From positions 310,001 to 374,000 of the forward strand of contig NC_020294.1 in NCBI RefSeq assembly GCF_000340795.1: DNA of 64,000 nucleotides, in the 5' to 3' direction. This DNA is from Candidatus Kinetoplastibacterium desouzaii TCC079E (GTDB lineage: Bacteria > Pseudomonadota > Gammaproteobacteria > Burkholderiales > Burkholderiaceae_B). The notes under the pieces were generated by a model. It was not told the DNA's origin, did not search any database, and was given only the letters and a program-made list of their open reading frames with translations. Both the position numbers and the translations under genes were made by a program. This document shows positions 55,145-64,000 of the stretch, one piece after another (the stretch's first letter is position 1; the number at the start of each line of letters is the position of its first letter).

Positions 55145-55885
55145 ATGTCAATTAACTTAGAACTGCCAAAACATATTGCTATTGTTATGGATGGTAATGG
55201 TCGTTGGGCTAGTAGTAAATTTTTACCAAGAAGTTCTGGTCATTTAAAAGGTCTTCGATCACTTATTAGTATAGTAAATAAGTGTAAAGATATTGGTGTT
55301 AGTTATTTGACATTATTTGCTTTTAGTTCTGAAAATTGGAAGAGACCAGCAGAAGAAGTTTCTAGTTTAATGAATTTGTTTGTTAATGTTTTAGAAAAAG
55401 AAATTAATTATTTAGTCACAGAAGGTATTTGTTTACATGTGATAGGTGATATAACAGCCTTTGATTCTTATCTTCAGAGCCTAATAAAGATAGCAGTGTC
55501 TAAAACATCTGCCAATAATAAATTACATCTTACTATTGCAGCTAATTATGGTGGTCGTTGGGATATATTACAAGCTGTTAGATCTATTTTAGATCAAAAT
55601 AATTCTTCTATATTATCTAATTGTGATAATGATTATGATTTATTTGTTAGTTATCTCTCTATGTCATGGGCTCCTGATCCAGATCTTTTTATAAGAACTG
55701 GAGGAGAGAGTCGTCTATCTAATTTTTTGATATGGCAACTTGCATATTCTGAATTGTATTTTACTGATGTGTATTGGCCTGATTTTAACACAATAGAATT
55801 AGAGAAAGCAATTAAATGGTATAAAAGTAGAGAAAGAAGATTTGGTAAAACTAGTGAACAATTATTAGATGGGTGTAAAGGTTAA
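55145..55885 (+). CDS. uppS: Undecaprenyl diphosphate synthase
   Basis: 246-residue cis-prenyltransferase that builds the C55 carrier for peptidoglycan. HIAIVMDGNGRWA (10-22, catalytic Asp16), SGHLKGLRSL, LTLFAFSSENWKRP and the C-terminal DLFIRTGGESRLSNFLIWQLAYSELYF are present. It needs farnesyl diphosphate, but dxr, usually two genes away, is missing here. Its stop overlaps the cdsA start by one base. Confidence 0.97.
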   Translation: MSINLELPKHIAIVMDGNGRWASSKFLPRSSGHLKGLRSLISIVNKCKDIGVSYLTLFAFSSENWKRPAEEVSSLMNLFVNVLEKEINYLVTEGICLHVIGDITAFDSYLQSLIKIAVSKTSANNKLHLTIAANYGGRWDILQAVRSILDQNNSSILSNCDNDYDLFVSYLSMSWAPDPDLFIRTGGESRLSNFLIWQLAYSELYFTDVYWPDFNTIELEKAIKWYKSRERRFGKTSEQLLDGCKG

Positions 55886-56727
55886 TGTTTGAATTATTAA
55901 AACAGAGATTTATAACTGCCTTATTGCTATTACTTATATTATCTTTCTCTTTACTATCTGATAATAAAGGTAATTTTATTTTATTAATTACATTTCTTGT
56001 ATCCATGGTTTTTTTAGAATGGACCAGAATGTCAATTTTTATGTTTGTTAATAATTTTATTTTGTATTTTATATCATTTATATTATTTTCTTGTTTGTTT
56101 ATTTTTTCTAATAAAATACTTATGTATAGTGATGTATTTTATATATTGTTATTTACAGTTTGTGCTATATGGTTGTTAGTGGCTACTATTTCTATAATAT
56201 ATGCTCGTAGGTTTTGCTATATTGAAAAGATATTCTGGTCATTGTTTTCTATACCTGCATGTCTTTCTGTTTGGTTTTCTGTTGTGTTATTTTATGTTTT
56301 TTATGGAAGTTGGTTTTTATTATCTTTATTGATACCAGTATGGATTATAGATATATTGGGTTATTTTTCAGGTAAATTAATAGGTAAAGTTAAATTAGCT
56401 CCATTAGTTAGTCCAGGTAAAACCATAGAAGGATCTTTATTTGGATTATTTTTTGCATTCTTATGGTTTATATTAAGTGCTTATTTACCTGGAAGTTTTG
56501 CTTGTTTTATTTTAGAAAAATATTCTTTATTTGTGTCTTCGGTTCTGTTTTTTGTATTATGTTTCTCTTCTATAGTTGGAGATCTTTTTGAATCTTTATT
56601 AAAGCGCAATTATAGTTTAAAAGATTCTAGTAATTTTCTTCCTGGTCATGGTGGTTTTTTTGATAGATTAGATTCTATTATTCCTTTTTTACCTATTGCT
56701 ATAATGATTTCTGGTGTAATAGGGTGA
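55885..56727 (+). CDS. cdsA: Phosphatidate cytidylyltransferase
   Basis: 280-residue membrane enzyme making CDP-diacylglycerol. About eight hydrophobic helices; the C-terminal signature reads LAPLVSPGKTIEGSLFGL ... SIVGDLFESLLKRNYSLKDSSNFLPGHGGFFDRLDS. Works upstream of pgpA (3317) in phosphatidylglycerol synthesis. Coupled to uppS by an ATGA-type one-base overlap. The expected next genes dxr and rseP are absent. Confidence 0.96.
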   Translation: MFELLKQRFITALLLLLILSFSLLSDNKGNFILLITFLVSMVFLEWTRMSIFMFVNNFILYFISFILFSCLFIFSNKILMYSDVFYILLFTVCAIWLLVATISIIYARRFCYIEKIFWSLFSIPACLSVWFSVVLFYVFYGSWFLLSLLIPVWIIDILGYFSGKLIGKVKLAPLVSPGKTIEGSLFGLFFAFLWFILSAYLPGSFACFILEKYSLFVSSVLFFVLCFSSIVGDLFESLLKRNYSLKDSSNFLPGHGGFFDRLDSIIPFLPIAIMISGVIG

Positions 56728-57255
56728 AAATATAAAATATTTCTATTTAGAAAAGTTCTTTTTATGATAAAAAAGATTGAATATAGATTTTTATATTATT
56801 GTTTATTTATAATTATTTATTAATCTTTCTTAATAAATATAGAATTTACTGGTTTTTAATTTGTTTTTTATAACATTCATTTTTATGATCTTTTGAAAAT
56901 ACTCTAATAATTATCTAACTCTTATTTATAAGATAATTATTTATATGTCATTCTTAAAATACATTTTTAATTATTATGTGAGTTATATTAAGACTATACT
57001 TATAGTATAGTTGTACTTATTAGTTTATTTTTGGGGTAATTTTTTATTAAGATTCTTAAGAACATATTTATATTAGATTTATGAAAATATTTCTTAGATT
57101 GATTTTATATCTGAAAATATAATGATTGTTATATTTTTCTTAAAAACAATTTTATGTATATATATGATATATCTATTTATATTTAATATTAATCTATTGT
57201 CCATAGTTTTATTTATATATGAGATGATTTCTTTTACTTAAAGAGTTTATTTGGA
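56728..57255. other. 528-base spacer between cdsA and bamA, where dxr and rseP are expected
   Basis: No coding frame and no convincing trace of dxr or rseP in either strand by eye. Two small inverted repeats are present: aattatct/agataatt at 56919-56948 and an actatac-ttata-gtatagt palindrome near 56993-57012. Either could end cdsA transcripts, though U-tracts are weak. A bamA promoter should lie in the right part. Confidence 0.55.
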
Positions 57256-59583
57256 ATGCTTTTTTATATAATTAATTTATTTAGAAAATTAAGAAGAATA
57301 TTTTTTTTGTTTCTAATTAGTCTTTCAAGCTATAGTTATTCCTTCGAACCATTTGTATTAAAGAATATTATTATTAATGGAAATTTTTATACCCATCAAG
57401 ATTATATAATTAAATTATTGCCAATTAAATTTGGTGATGTTTTTTATGAAAATAATATTAAAGAATCAATAAATAAGTTATACGAAACAGGTTGTTTTGC
57501 AGATATAAAGATTCTTGTAAGTAATGATGTAGTTAATATTAATCTCAAAGAAAATCCTATTATTAATTCTTTAGATATCATAGGAGTAAAATCATTTGAC
57601 AGTAATTATTTCTTTAATTTATTTGATGAATATTCTTTGCTAACTGGAGAGTTTTTAAATAAATCAACTTTAGATAGAGTTGTTAGAGAAATCAAAAAAC
57701 ATTATTCAACAAAAGGTTTAAATAATGTTTATGTTGATTATCATATTAAAAATATATCTGATAATCTTGTTAAGATAGATTTTTTTGTAAAAGAACCTAA
57801 ATGTTCTAAGATAAAATCTATAGAAATTATAGGAAATCAAAATTTTTCCAAAAAAGAAATACTTAATTTATTTCAATCTACATCATCTGGACCATTAACA
57901 TGGTACACAAAAACTGATAATTTTATTCATGATAAGATTGATAATGATATTGATAACTTAAAAACATTTTATATGAATTTGGGTTATATGGATTTTTCTG
58001 TCTTGAGTAAGCAAATTAATTTTTCTAAAGATAATAGTTCTATATATGTATATATATTTATAAAAGAAGGTCAGAAGTATAAAGTTAATGATATTCAACT
58101 AATTGGCAATTTGAATGGTTTAGATAAAGAAATAAGAAATCTAATTAATATTAAAACTGGAGATACATTCTCATTAGATAAGTTAAATTCAATTTCTAGA
58201 AATATTAAAGAATTATTAGGAAATTATGGATATGCTTTTGCAGATGTTTCAATTCTTACAAAAAAAGAAAAGTTAGATTGTCTAACTAATATTATTTTTA
58301 AAGTAGATCTTGGAGTAAAAACTTATATAAACAAAGTTAGAATTATTGGTAATTCTCGAACTAGGGATATAGTTATAAGACGTGAGATGAAGCAATTAGA
58401 ATCTTCTCTATATAATTATAAAGATATAAAATTATCCAAAGATCGTATAGAAAAATTAGGTTTTTTTGGTAATGTCGATTTTAAATTACAGCAATTTAGT
58501 AACTCGGAAGATTTAATAGATATAGATGTATCTATTATAGAAAAGCCAACAGGTATAGCAAATTTAAGTTTTGGTTATGGTTCTTCTGAAAAATCTATAT
58601 TATCAGCAAGTATTAGTGAAGATAATATTTTTGGTAGTGGAACGGATTTATCATTGCAGTTGAATAAAAGTAAAGCTGGTAATAATATTGTCATTTCATA
58701 TCATGATCCTTATTTTACTAAAAATGCTATTAGTAATGTATTATCTTCTTATTATAAATCTAATAATCCTGTAGATAACAATGGTAATTATAAATTAAGA
58801 TCAATGGGTATAGGGGCTAATTTTGGTCTTCCTATTTCTGATATTAATAAGGTTTTCTTAGGTTCTTCATTTGAGAATAATAAAATAATTCTTTATAAAA
58901 AATCATCATCAATTTATCATAGATTTGTTAATGATTATGGTAATAGAACTAATGCTATAATATTTAATTCTGGATGGTCTCAAGATACTCGTGATTCTAT
59001 ATTGACACCAAGTTGTGGTATGTATACTAAGTTGTTATTTGATTTATCAACTTATAATTTGAGATATCTTAACTTTAGCGCTCAACATCAACATTATTTT
59101 AAAATTGATAATATTGTTTTGGCCTTAAATGGCATGTTTGACTATGGTTTTAGCTATAGCAATAAAAAATATCCAGCAATAAAGAATATTTATGCAGGAG
59201 GAATAGGAACAATTAGAGGTTATTATCCATCTTCTGTTGGTCCTAAAGATTTAAAAACTGGAGAGTATTTAGGTGGTTCTGTAAGAATGGTTGCTAATGC
59301 ACAAATTTATTTTCCTTTTCCAGGCGGTAGTAGAGATAAATCTTTAAGATGTTTTATATTTAGTGATTTAGGAAAAGTTTTTTCTGATAAAAAAACAATA
59401 AAACATCATAATAAATCTTATAATAATTATGTTTATAATTGTGGGTGGCGTTCTTCAGTTGGTATTGGATTATCTTGGCAGTCACCTCTTGGTCTTATGA
59501 ATATTTCTTACGGTATTCCCATAAATAACTCTAAGGAAGATAATATCCAAAAATTACAGTTTCAAATTGGGACTGGTTTTTAG
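57256..59583 (+). CDS. bamA: Outer membrane protein assembly factor BamA
   Basis: 775 residues. An N-terminal signal peptide (basic RKLRR then hydrophobic IFFLFLISLSSYSYS) precedes five POTRA domains (FVLKNIIINGN begins the first, LDIIGVKSFD the second, IKSIEIIGNQNFSKKEIL the third) and a 16-strand barrel. The barrel has the conserved loop motif GTIRGYYPSSVGP (VRGF/Y type), SWQSPLGLMNISYGIP and a terminal Phe (FQIGTGF). It inserts outer-membrane proteins and needs the lipoprotein partners delivered by Lol. Confidence 0.95.
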   Translation: MLFYIINLFRKLRRIFFLFLISLSSYSYSFEPFVLKNIIINGNFYTHQDYIIKLLPIKFGDVFYENNIKESINKLYETGCFADIKILVSNDVVNINLKENPIINSLDIIGVKSFDSNYFFNLFDEYSLLTGEFLNKSTLDRVVREIKKHYSTKGLNNVYVDYHIKNISDNLVKIDFFVKEPKCSKIKSIEIIGNQNFSKKEILNLFQSTSSGPLTWYTKTDNFIHDKIDNDIDNLKTFYMNLGYMDFSVLSKQINFSKDNSSIYVYIFIKEGQKYKVNDIQLIGNLNGLDKEIRNLINIKTGDTFSLDKLNSISRNIKELLGNYGYAFADVSILTKKEKLDCLTNIIFKVDLGVKTYINKVRIIGNSRTRDIVIRREMKQLESSLYNYKDIKLSKDRIEKLGFFGNVDFKLQQFSNSEDLIDIDVSIIEKPTGIANLSFGYGSSEKSILSASISEDNIFGSGTDLSLQLNKSKAGNNIVISYHDPYFTKNAISNVLSSYYKSNNPVDNNGNYKLRSMGIGANFGLPISDINKVFLGSSFENNKIILYKKSSSIYHRFVNDYGNRTNAIIFNSGWSQDTRDSILTPSCGMYTKLLFDLSTYNLRYLNFSAQHQHYFKIDNIVLALNGMFDYGFSYSNKKYPAIKNIYAGGIGTIRGYYPSSVGPKDLKTGEYLGGSVRMVANAQIYFPFPGGSRDKSLRCFIFSDLGKVFSDKKTIKHHNKSYNNYVYNCGWRSSVGIGLSWQSPLGLMNISYGIPINNSKEDNIQKLQFQIGTGF

Positions 59584-59627
59584 CTAAATAACTATTTATT
59601 TTTTATTATTAACAGTATATATATATT

Positions 59628-60158
59628 ATGTTCTACAATTTATTTTATTTAAAAGTTGCACAAATTAGATTTTATTTTTCTTGTTTTTTTGCAATCTTTT
59701 TATTATTTGCTCCTTTTAATGTTTACTCAAACATAAAAATTGGTTTTGTAAATACTGAGAGTATTTTAAAAGATTCTAATCCAGGTAAAAATGCTCAACT
59801 AAAAATTGAATTAGAATTCAAGAAACGTGAAGAAGAATTACGTTCTTTAGAATCAGAATTACGTTTAGGAATTAATCAACTTGAAAAAGATTCTTTAGTT
59901 TTATCAGAAAAAGATAAGATGAATAAACAAAGAGATTTAAGTAAGATAGATATTGATCTTCAACGTAAACGTCAGGCTTTTCAAGAGGATTTTAATAGAC
60001 GAAGGAATGAAGAATTTTCTGCAGTTGTTTTATTGGCTAACGAATGTATAAAAAGAATAGCAGAACAAGATAATTACGATATTATTTTTGAAGATGCAGT
60101 AGCTGTTAGTCCTCGTATTGATATAACAGAAGAAATTATTAATATTTTGAATGGGTAA
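59628..60158 (+). CDS. skp: Periplasmic chaperone Skp/OmpH
   Basis: 176 residues. An N-terminal hydrophobic segment ([20 protein letters not shown]) acts as signal peptide, then [22 protein letters not shown] begins the mature OmpH domain. A long charged coiled coil (about 60-135) forms the jellyfish tentacle, and the chain ends [17 protein letters not shown]. Lies between bamA and lpxD, the standard place. It guards unfolded porins on the way to BamA. Confidence 0.92.
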   Translation: MFYNLFYLKVAQIRFYFSCFFAIFLLFAPFNVYSNIKIGFVNTESILKDSNPGKNAQLKIELEFKKREEELRSLESELRLGINQLEKDSLVLSEKDKMNKQRDLSKIDIDLQRKRQAFQEDFNRRRNEEFSAVVLLANECIKRIAEQDNYDIIFEDAVAVSPRIDITEEIINILNG

Positions 60159-60168
60159 AACAGTTTTT

Positions 60169-61260
60169 ATGCCTATTATTTTAGATGAACAAAACGCTGT
60201 ATCTATTACTGAATTATTAAATTCTATTAAATCTGATGGTATCAATTGGTCTTTAAAGACTAATTGTAAACTGGATAATATTTTAATTAGAGGTATATCT
60301 AGCTTATCTTCAGCTTCTTTTTATGATGTTAGTTTTTTTATAAATAACAAGTATAGAAAGGATCTATTATCTAGTAATGCTGGTGTTGTTATAGTCCATG
60401 AGAATCTTTATACAGAACAAATAAACAGAGATTTAAAAAAAATTAAATGTTTTATTGTGTCTGACAATCCATATCTTTTGTATTCAAAAATTGCTACTTG
60501 GTTTGATAAAATTAAATCATCTGGTAATGATAATTTATCATATATAGATTCATCTTCACATATATCTCCTACTGCTGATATTGCAGAGGGAGTTAGAATA
60601 GGGCCTTTTTGTGTAATAGGTTCTAATGTAAAGATAGGTGAAGGTAGTATAATAGAAGCTTCTTCTATTATAAGTTCTGGATCTATTATAGGAAAGAATT
60701 GTAAATTATTTCCTAGAGTTACATTATATAAAGATGTTCTAATTGGTGATAATAATATTTTACATACAGGTGTTGTATTGGGTGCTGATGGGTTTGGATA
60801 TGCCATAGACAAACGAAATAGTAATGTTTCATGGAGTAAAATTCCGCAATTAGGTAGTGTAATTATAGGAAATAATGTAGAGATAGGAGCTAATACTACA
60901 GTTGATAGAGGATCATTGGATAATACTCTTATAGAGAATGGTGTAAAAATAGATAATCAAGTGATGATAGGTCATAATGTTTCAATTGGTGAACATACAG
61001 CAATTGCAGCGTGTGTAGGTATAGCTGGTTCTACTTTTATTGGTAAAAGGTGCACTATAGGAGGTGCAGCTATGATATCTGGTCATTTACATATATCTGA
61101 TGATGTGCATATATCTGGTGGTACAACTATTATATCTAATATTATTAAATCTGGTAAATATACTGGTATTTATCCTTTTTCTAGACATATAGAGTGGCAA
61201 CGTAACGCTCCTGTTATATCTCATTTAGCTAATTTAAGAAGAAAAATAAAATTTTCATAA
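60169..61260 (+). CDS. lpxD: UDP-3-O-acylglucosamine N-acyltransferase
   Basis: 363 residues from ATG 60169 ([17 protein letters not shown]), which fits family N-termini; the ATG at 60151 lies inside skp and adds six residues. An N-terminal uridine-binding domain is followed by a left-handed beta helix of hexapeptide repeats ([21 protein letters not shown] and so on). The catalytic His is in [25 protein letters not shown]. Third step of lipid A synthesis. Confidence 0.96.
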   Translation: MPIILDEQNAVSITELLNSIKSDGINWSLKTNCKLDNILIRGISSLSSASFYDVSFFINNKYRKDLLSSNAGVVIVHENLYTEQINRDLKKIKCFIVSDNPYLLYSKIATWFDKIKSSGNDNLSYIDSSSHISPTADIAEGVRIGPFCVIGSNVKIGEGSIIEASSIISSGSIIGKNCKLFPRVTLYKDVLIGDNNILHTGVVLGADGFGYAIDKRNSNVSWSKIPQLGSVIIGNNVEIGANTTVDRGSLDNTLIENGVKIDNQVMIGHNVSIGEHTAIAACVGIAGSTFIGKRCTIGGAAMISGHLHISDDVHISGGTTIISNIIKSGKYTGIYPFSRHIEWQRNAPVISHLANLRRKIKFS

Positions 61261-61293
61261 TCCACTAAATAGTTATTATGTGTTTAGTGGATT
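61259..61293. repeat. Intercistronic hairpin between lpxD and fabZ
   Basis: aatccactaaa and tttagtggatt are exact reverse complements (11 bases) with a 13-base loop; the left arm includes the last bases of the lpxD stop codon. No U-tract follows, and the fabZ Shine-Dalgarno AGGAG comes about 15 bases later. It may be a partial stop or an mRNA processing or stability element within the operon. Confidence 0.55.
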
Positions 61294-61321
61294 GTGTTGT
61301 AATTTATAGGAGTTTTTATAG

Positions 61322-61774
61322 ATGAATTTAAATATTAGAGAAATAATGAAACGTTTGCCTCATCGTTATCCTATCTTATTAGTTGATCGTGTTTTAGAAA
61401 TGATACCAGGTAAGTCCATAGTGGCTATTAAAAATGTTTCTGTAAATGAACCTTTTTTTGAGGGTCACTTCCCTCATTTTCCTGTAATGCCAGGTGTTCT
61501 TATTATAGAGGCATTGGCTCAGGCTGCGGCAATTTTTTCTTTTGCTTTAAAGAATGATGATGTTGGTATTGATAATAATACTGCTTATTATTTAATTGGA
61601 GTAGATAATACTCGTTTTAGGAAACCTGTGATACCTGGAGATCAATTGCGGCTTGAGGTTTCTATCGATCGTTTAGGTAATTCAGTTTGCAAATATAAGG
61701 CTAAGGCTTTAGTTGACAATCAAATTGCAGCAGAGACAAATTTGATGTGTGCTATACGCAGTTTGGAAAACTAA
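61322..61774 (+). CDS. fabZ: 3-hydroxyacyl-ACP dehydratase FabZ
   Basis: 150-residue hot-dog dehydratase of fatty acid elongation. [13 protein letters not shown] near the N-terminus and [25 protein letters not shown] with catalytic His49 and Glu63. AGGAG upstream. Sits between lpxD and lpxA as usual, balancing hydroxyacyl-ACP use between lipid A and phospholipid. Its stop abuts the lpxA start. Confidence 0.98.
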   Translation: MNLNIREIMKRLPHRYPILLVDRVLEMIPGKSIVAIKNVSVNEPFFEGHFPHFPVMPGVLIIEALAQAAAIFSFALKNDDVGIDNNTAYYLIGVDNTRFRKPVIPGDQLRLEVSIDRLGNSVCKYKAKALVDNQIAAETNLMCAIRSLEN

Positions 61775-62572
61775 ATGCAAAAGAATATAAATATACATCC
61801 AACAGCTGTTGTTGATTTATCTGCACAAATTGATAGTTCAGTAATTATTGGTCCGTATAGTATAATAGGAAGTAATGTATCTATAGATTCTGGAACAGTA
61901 GTTGGTCCTCATTGTTGTATTGATGGCAATACTAAAATAGGTAAGGATAATGTGTTTTATAGATTTTGTTCTATCGGGTCTTTGCCTCAGGATAAGAAAT
62001 ATAATGGAGAAAAGACAGAATTAATTATAGGTTCTCGTAATACTATTAGAGAGTTTACAACATTTAATATAGGGACTATTCAAGGAGAATCCAAAACAAT
62101 ATTAGGTAATGATAATTGGATTATGGCCTATGTTCATATTGCTCATGATTGTAAAGTAGGTGATAACGTTATTTTAGCAAATGCTGTTCAGTTAGGAGGG
62201 CATGTTAAAGTTGGTGATTGGGCTATAATAGGTGGTCTCAGTGGGGTTCATCAATTTTCAAAAATAGGTAATCATACAATGATTGGTGGTAATAGTGCTA
62301 TTAAACAAGATGTTCCGCCTTTTGTGTTATGTTCAGGTAATCCTTCTCGTCCAATAGGAATTAATATTGAAGGGTTAAAGCGTAGAGGGTTTTCAGCGAA
62401 AATAATTTCTGAAATTAAAACAGCATATAAAATTATTTATCGTAGAGGTTTATCTTTAAATGAGGCTCGTTCATATTTAATTTCTTATGAAAAAAAATCT
62501 AAAGAGAGTTCTGAGTGTATACAGTTGATTGTAGATTTTTTAGAAAACTCTGATCGTAGTATAGTAAGGTAA
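61775..62572 (+). CDS. lpxA: UDP-N-acetylglucosamine acyltransferase
   Basis: 265-residue left-handed beta-helix acyltransferase, first step of lipid A synthesis. Repeated hexapeptides run from ID.SVIIGPYSIIGSNVSI; the catalytic His is His124 in YVHIAHDCKVGDN. FVLCSGNPSRPIGINIEGLKRRGFS marks the C-terminal helical domain. Starts immediately after the fabZ stop and overlaps lpxB by one base. Confidence 0.98.
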   Translation: MQKNINIHPTAVVDLSAQIDSSVIIGPYSIIGSNVSIDSGTVVGPHCCIDGNTKIGKDNVFYRFCSIGSLPQDKKYNGEKTELIIGSRNTIREFTTFNIGTIQGESKTILGNDNWIMAYVHIAHDCKVGDNVILANAVQLGGHVKVGDWAIIGGLSGVHQFSKIGNHTMIGGNSAIKQDVPPFVLCSGNPSRPIGINIEGLKRRGFSAKIISEIKTAYKIIYRRGLSLNEARSYLISYEKKSKESSECIQLIVDFLENSDRSIVR

Positions 62573-63762
62573 TGACATTGCGTATTGGTATTGTTACAGG
62601 AGAACCATCTGGTGATTTACTAGCCAAACAAATAGTTTCAGGTTTAAATAACTATTTTGAAAATGCTATTTATGAAGGTATAGGAGGGATAGAACTAGCT
62701 AGTGTAGAATTTAATTCTTTATATCCTATGGATAGTTTGTCTGTTTTTGGTTATGTAGATGCTATTTTGGATTTTCCTAAAATATTTGGTATATATAGAA
62801 ATATTCGAAAAAGATGGCTTATAGATAAACCTTCTATATTTTTAGGTATAGATTTGCCTGATTTTAATTTACGTTTAGAACGTGATCTTAAAAAAAATAA
62901 TATACCTACAATTCATTTTGTAAGTCCATCTATATGGGCATGGAGATATGATAGATTAAGAATGATAAGGGAAGCTGTCTCTCATATGTTAGTTGTTTTT
63001 CCTTTTGAAAAAAAAATATATATGAGAGAAGGTATTCCAGCTACTTATGTTGGTCACCCATTAGCACAATCTATACCATTGAAATCTTCAAAAAAATTGG
63101 CTCGTGAATTTTTAGATATTGATCAAAATATACAATTAATTTCTATATTACCTGGAAGTAGATCATCTGAAATAAGAAACCTTGCACCTTTATTTCTACA
63201 AACTGCCCAGATTCTAAATAAAATTCACCCACAAATGTATTTTATAGTACCAATGGCAAATGAGTTAAGGCGTAAAGAGTTTGAAGAGATATTATCATAT
63301 TATCCTGTGTCTAATCTTAAGTGTTTTAGTAGAAGAGATTTTCTTAATTATAAGAATCTTCAAAAACCTATTTCTTGGTATGCAATGGAAGCTAGTGATG
63401 CAGTTTTACTAGCTAGTGGAACAGCTACTTTAGAAGCTGCATTATTTAAGAAACCTATGGTGATTTCTTATGTTGTTTCTCCTTTAGTGAGGCACATTAT
63501 GTCATGGCATTCAGGTCAAAAAGAGCCATATTTACCTTGGATAGGTCTTCCTAATATTTTATCTGGTTGTTTTGTGGTTCCTGAATTTCTTCAAGAAAAA
63601 GCAACTCCAAAATCACTAGCTGAGGCTTTATTAAATGTTTTAATAGATGAAGGTTATAAAGAATATATAGTTAAAACTTTTACAAAAATGCATTTAGAGT
63701 TAATGTTGGATACTCCGAAATTAGTTGCTGAAACTATTATAGATATTTTAGATAACGGTTAA
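62572..63762 (+). CDS. lpxB: Lipid-A-disaccharide synthase
   Basis: 396-residue GT-B glycosyltransferase joining UDP-diacylglucosamine and lipid X. VTGEPSGDLLAKQIVSGL (8-25), FLGIDLPDFNLRLE, SPSIWAWRYDRLRMIR, LPGSRSSEIRNLAPLF and ASGTATLEAALFKKPMVISY are diagnostic. Supplies the substrate of LpxK (14320). Its ATG overlaps the lpxA stop. Confidence 0.97.
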   Translation: MTLRIGIVTGEPSGDLLAKQIVSGLNNYFENAIYEGIGGIELASVEFNSLYPMDSLSVFGYVDAILDFPKIFGIYRNIRKRWLIDKPSIFLGIDLPDFNLRLERDLKKNNIPTIHFVSPSIWAWRYDRLRMIREAVSHMLVVFPFEKKIYMREGIPATYVGHPLAQSIPLKSSKKLAREFLDIDQNIQLISILPGSRSSEIRNLAPLFLQTAQILNKIHPQMYFIVPMANELRRKEFEEILSYYPVSNLKCFSRRDFLNYKNLQKPISWYAMEASDAVLLASGTATLEAALFKKPMVISYVVSPLVRHIMSWHSGQKEPYLPWIGLPNILSGCFVVPEFLQEKATPKSLAEALLNVLIDEGYKEYIVKTFTKMHLELMLDTPKLVAETIIDILDNG

Positions 63763-63794
63763 CAATTTTTAATTAATATATTATTTATAGTTTT

Positions 63795-64000
63795 ATGAAA
63801 ATAGTTTTAGATTATAATATTTGCACAGCTGGAGTTGATGAAGCAGGTAGGGGCTCATTGGCTGGTCCAGTTTATGCTGCAGCAGTAATATTAGATCATG
63901 AGAATCCAATTTATGGATTAGCTGATTCAAAAACACTAAGCAAAAAGAAAAGAGAGTCTTTGGCTCTCATTATTAAGGAGAAATCTCTTTCTTGGTCTGT
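63795..64000 (+). CDS. rnhB: Ribonuclease HII, N-terminal fragment
   Basis: The first 68 codons of a gene that runs off the right edge. [25 protein letters not shown] contains the GxDEAGRG active-site motif and [13 protein letters not shown] the second conserved block. It removes RNA from RNA-DNA hybrids. Place after lpxB is standard. Confidence 0.96.
   Translation, partial: MKIVLDYNICTAGVDEAGRGSLAGPVYAAAVILDHENPIYGLADSKTLSKKKRESLALIIKEKSLSWS

Noticed and set aside
1-64000. CRISPR arrays, insertion sequences, prophage or defence cassettes
   Set aside because: No regularly spaced direct repeats, transposase, integrase, phage or restriction-type genes were seen; every sizeable gene is a housekeeping gene or a relic of one.

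Overview
The window looks like part of a strongly reduced, A+T-rich (roughly 70% A+T by eye) betaproteobacterial chromosome. Several features point to Burkholderiales/Alcaligenaceae. pheT is followed by ihfA and a small MerR-type regulator. The dihydrolipoamide dehydrogenase carries its own lipoyl domain. recJ is paired with a beta-proteobacterial protein of unknown function, and the envelope cluster rpsB-tsf-pyrH-frr-uppS-cdsA-bamA-skp-lpxD-fabZ-lpxA-lpxB-rnhB is in the expected order. Low GC, no mobile DNA, gene relics where neighbours are expected, and retained riboflavin, purine and pyrimidine genes fit an obligate endosymbiont. The best guess is the trypanosomatid symbiont group Candidatus Kinetoplastibacterium; this is inferred from gene content, not tested by phylogeny.

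Layout. 1-3817: end of ftsY, then ribBA, ribH, nusB, thiL, pgpA rightward. 3810-7877: gmk-rpoZ-spoT-pyrF leftward. 8102-9610: amn rightward, then a tRNA-Ala(CGC) leftward. 9732-15363: leftward block of lpxK, a kdsB relic, adk, murJ, rpsT and xth. 15364-15709: divergent spacer with clustered DnaA-box-like sites. 15710-24026: xseA, sodB, a leftward cold-shock gene, rpmI-rplT-pheS-pheT-ihfA-merR and a small unknown gene. 24242-36670: folD (leftward), the pyruvate dehydrogenase operon, an MscS-type channel, nadE, and leftward recJ with its partner. 36779-43820: lolC-lolD, a PHP phosphoesterase, purL. 43878-51758: yicC, rph, folC, cvpA, purF, dsbB, marC, map. 52103-64000: the rpsB-to-rnhB cluster, cut at the right edge inside rnhB.

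Functionally the window covers translation, central carbon entry (pyruvate dehydrogenase), nucleotide supply (purF, purL, pyrF, pyrH, adk, gmk, amn), cofactors (riboflavin, thiamine diphosphate, folate, NAD) and a minimal outer membrane (lipid A genes, Lol export, Bam, Skp). Several places show erosion. The SpoT synthetase domain has lost its catalytic residues. The GTP cyclohydrolase II half of RibBA has no zinc cysteines. kdsB survives only as a degenerate frame. infC, dedD and dxr-rseP are missing from their usual places, leaving 450-560 base gaps. I saw no phage, insertion sequence, CRISPR array or novel defence cassette. The most interesting signals are these eroded enzymes, the DnaA-box cluster, a possible rpsB leader pseudoknot and strong inverted repeats inside purL.
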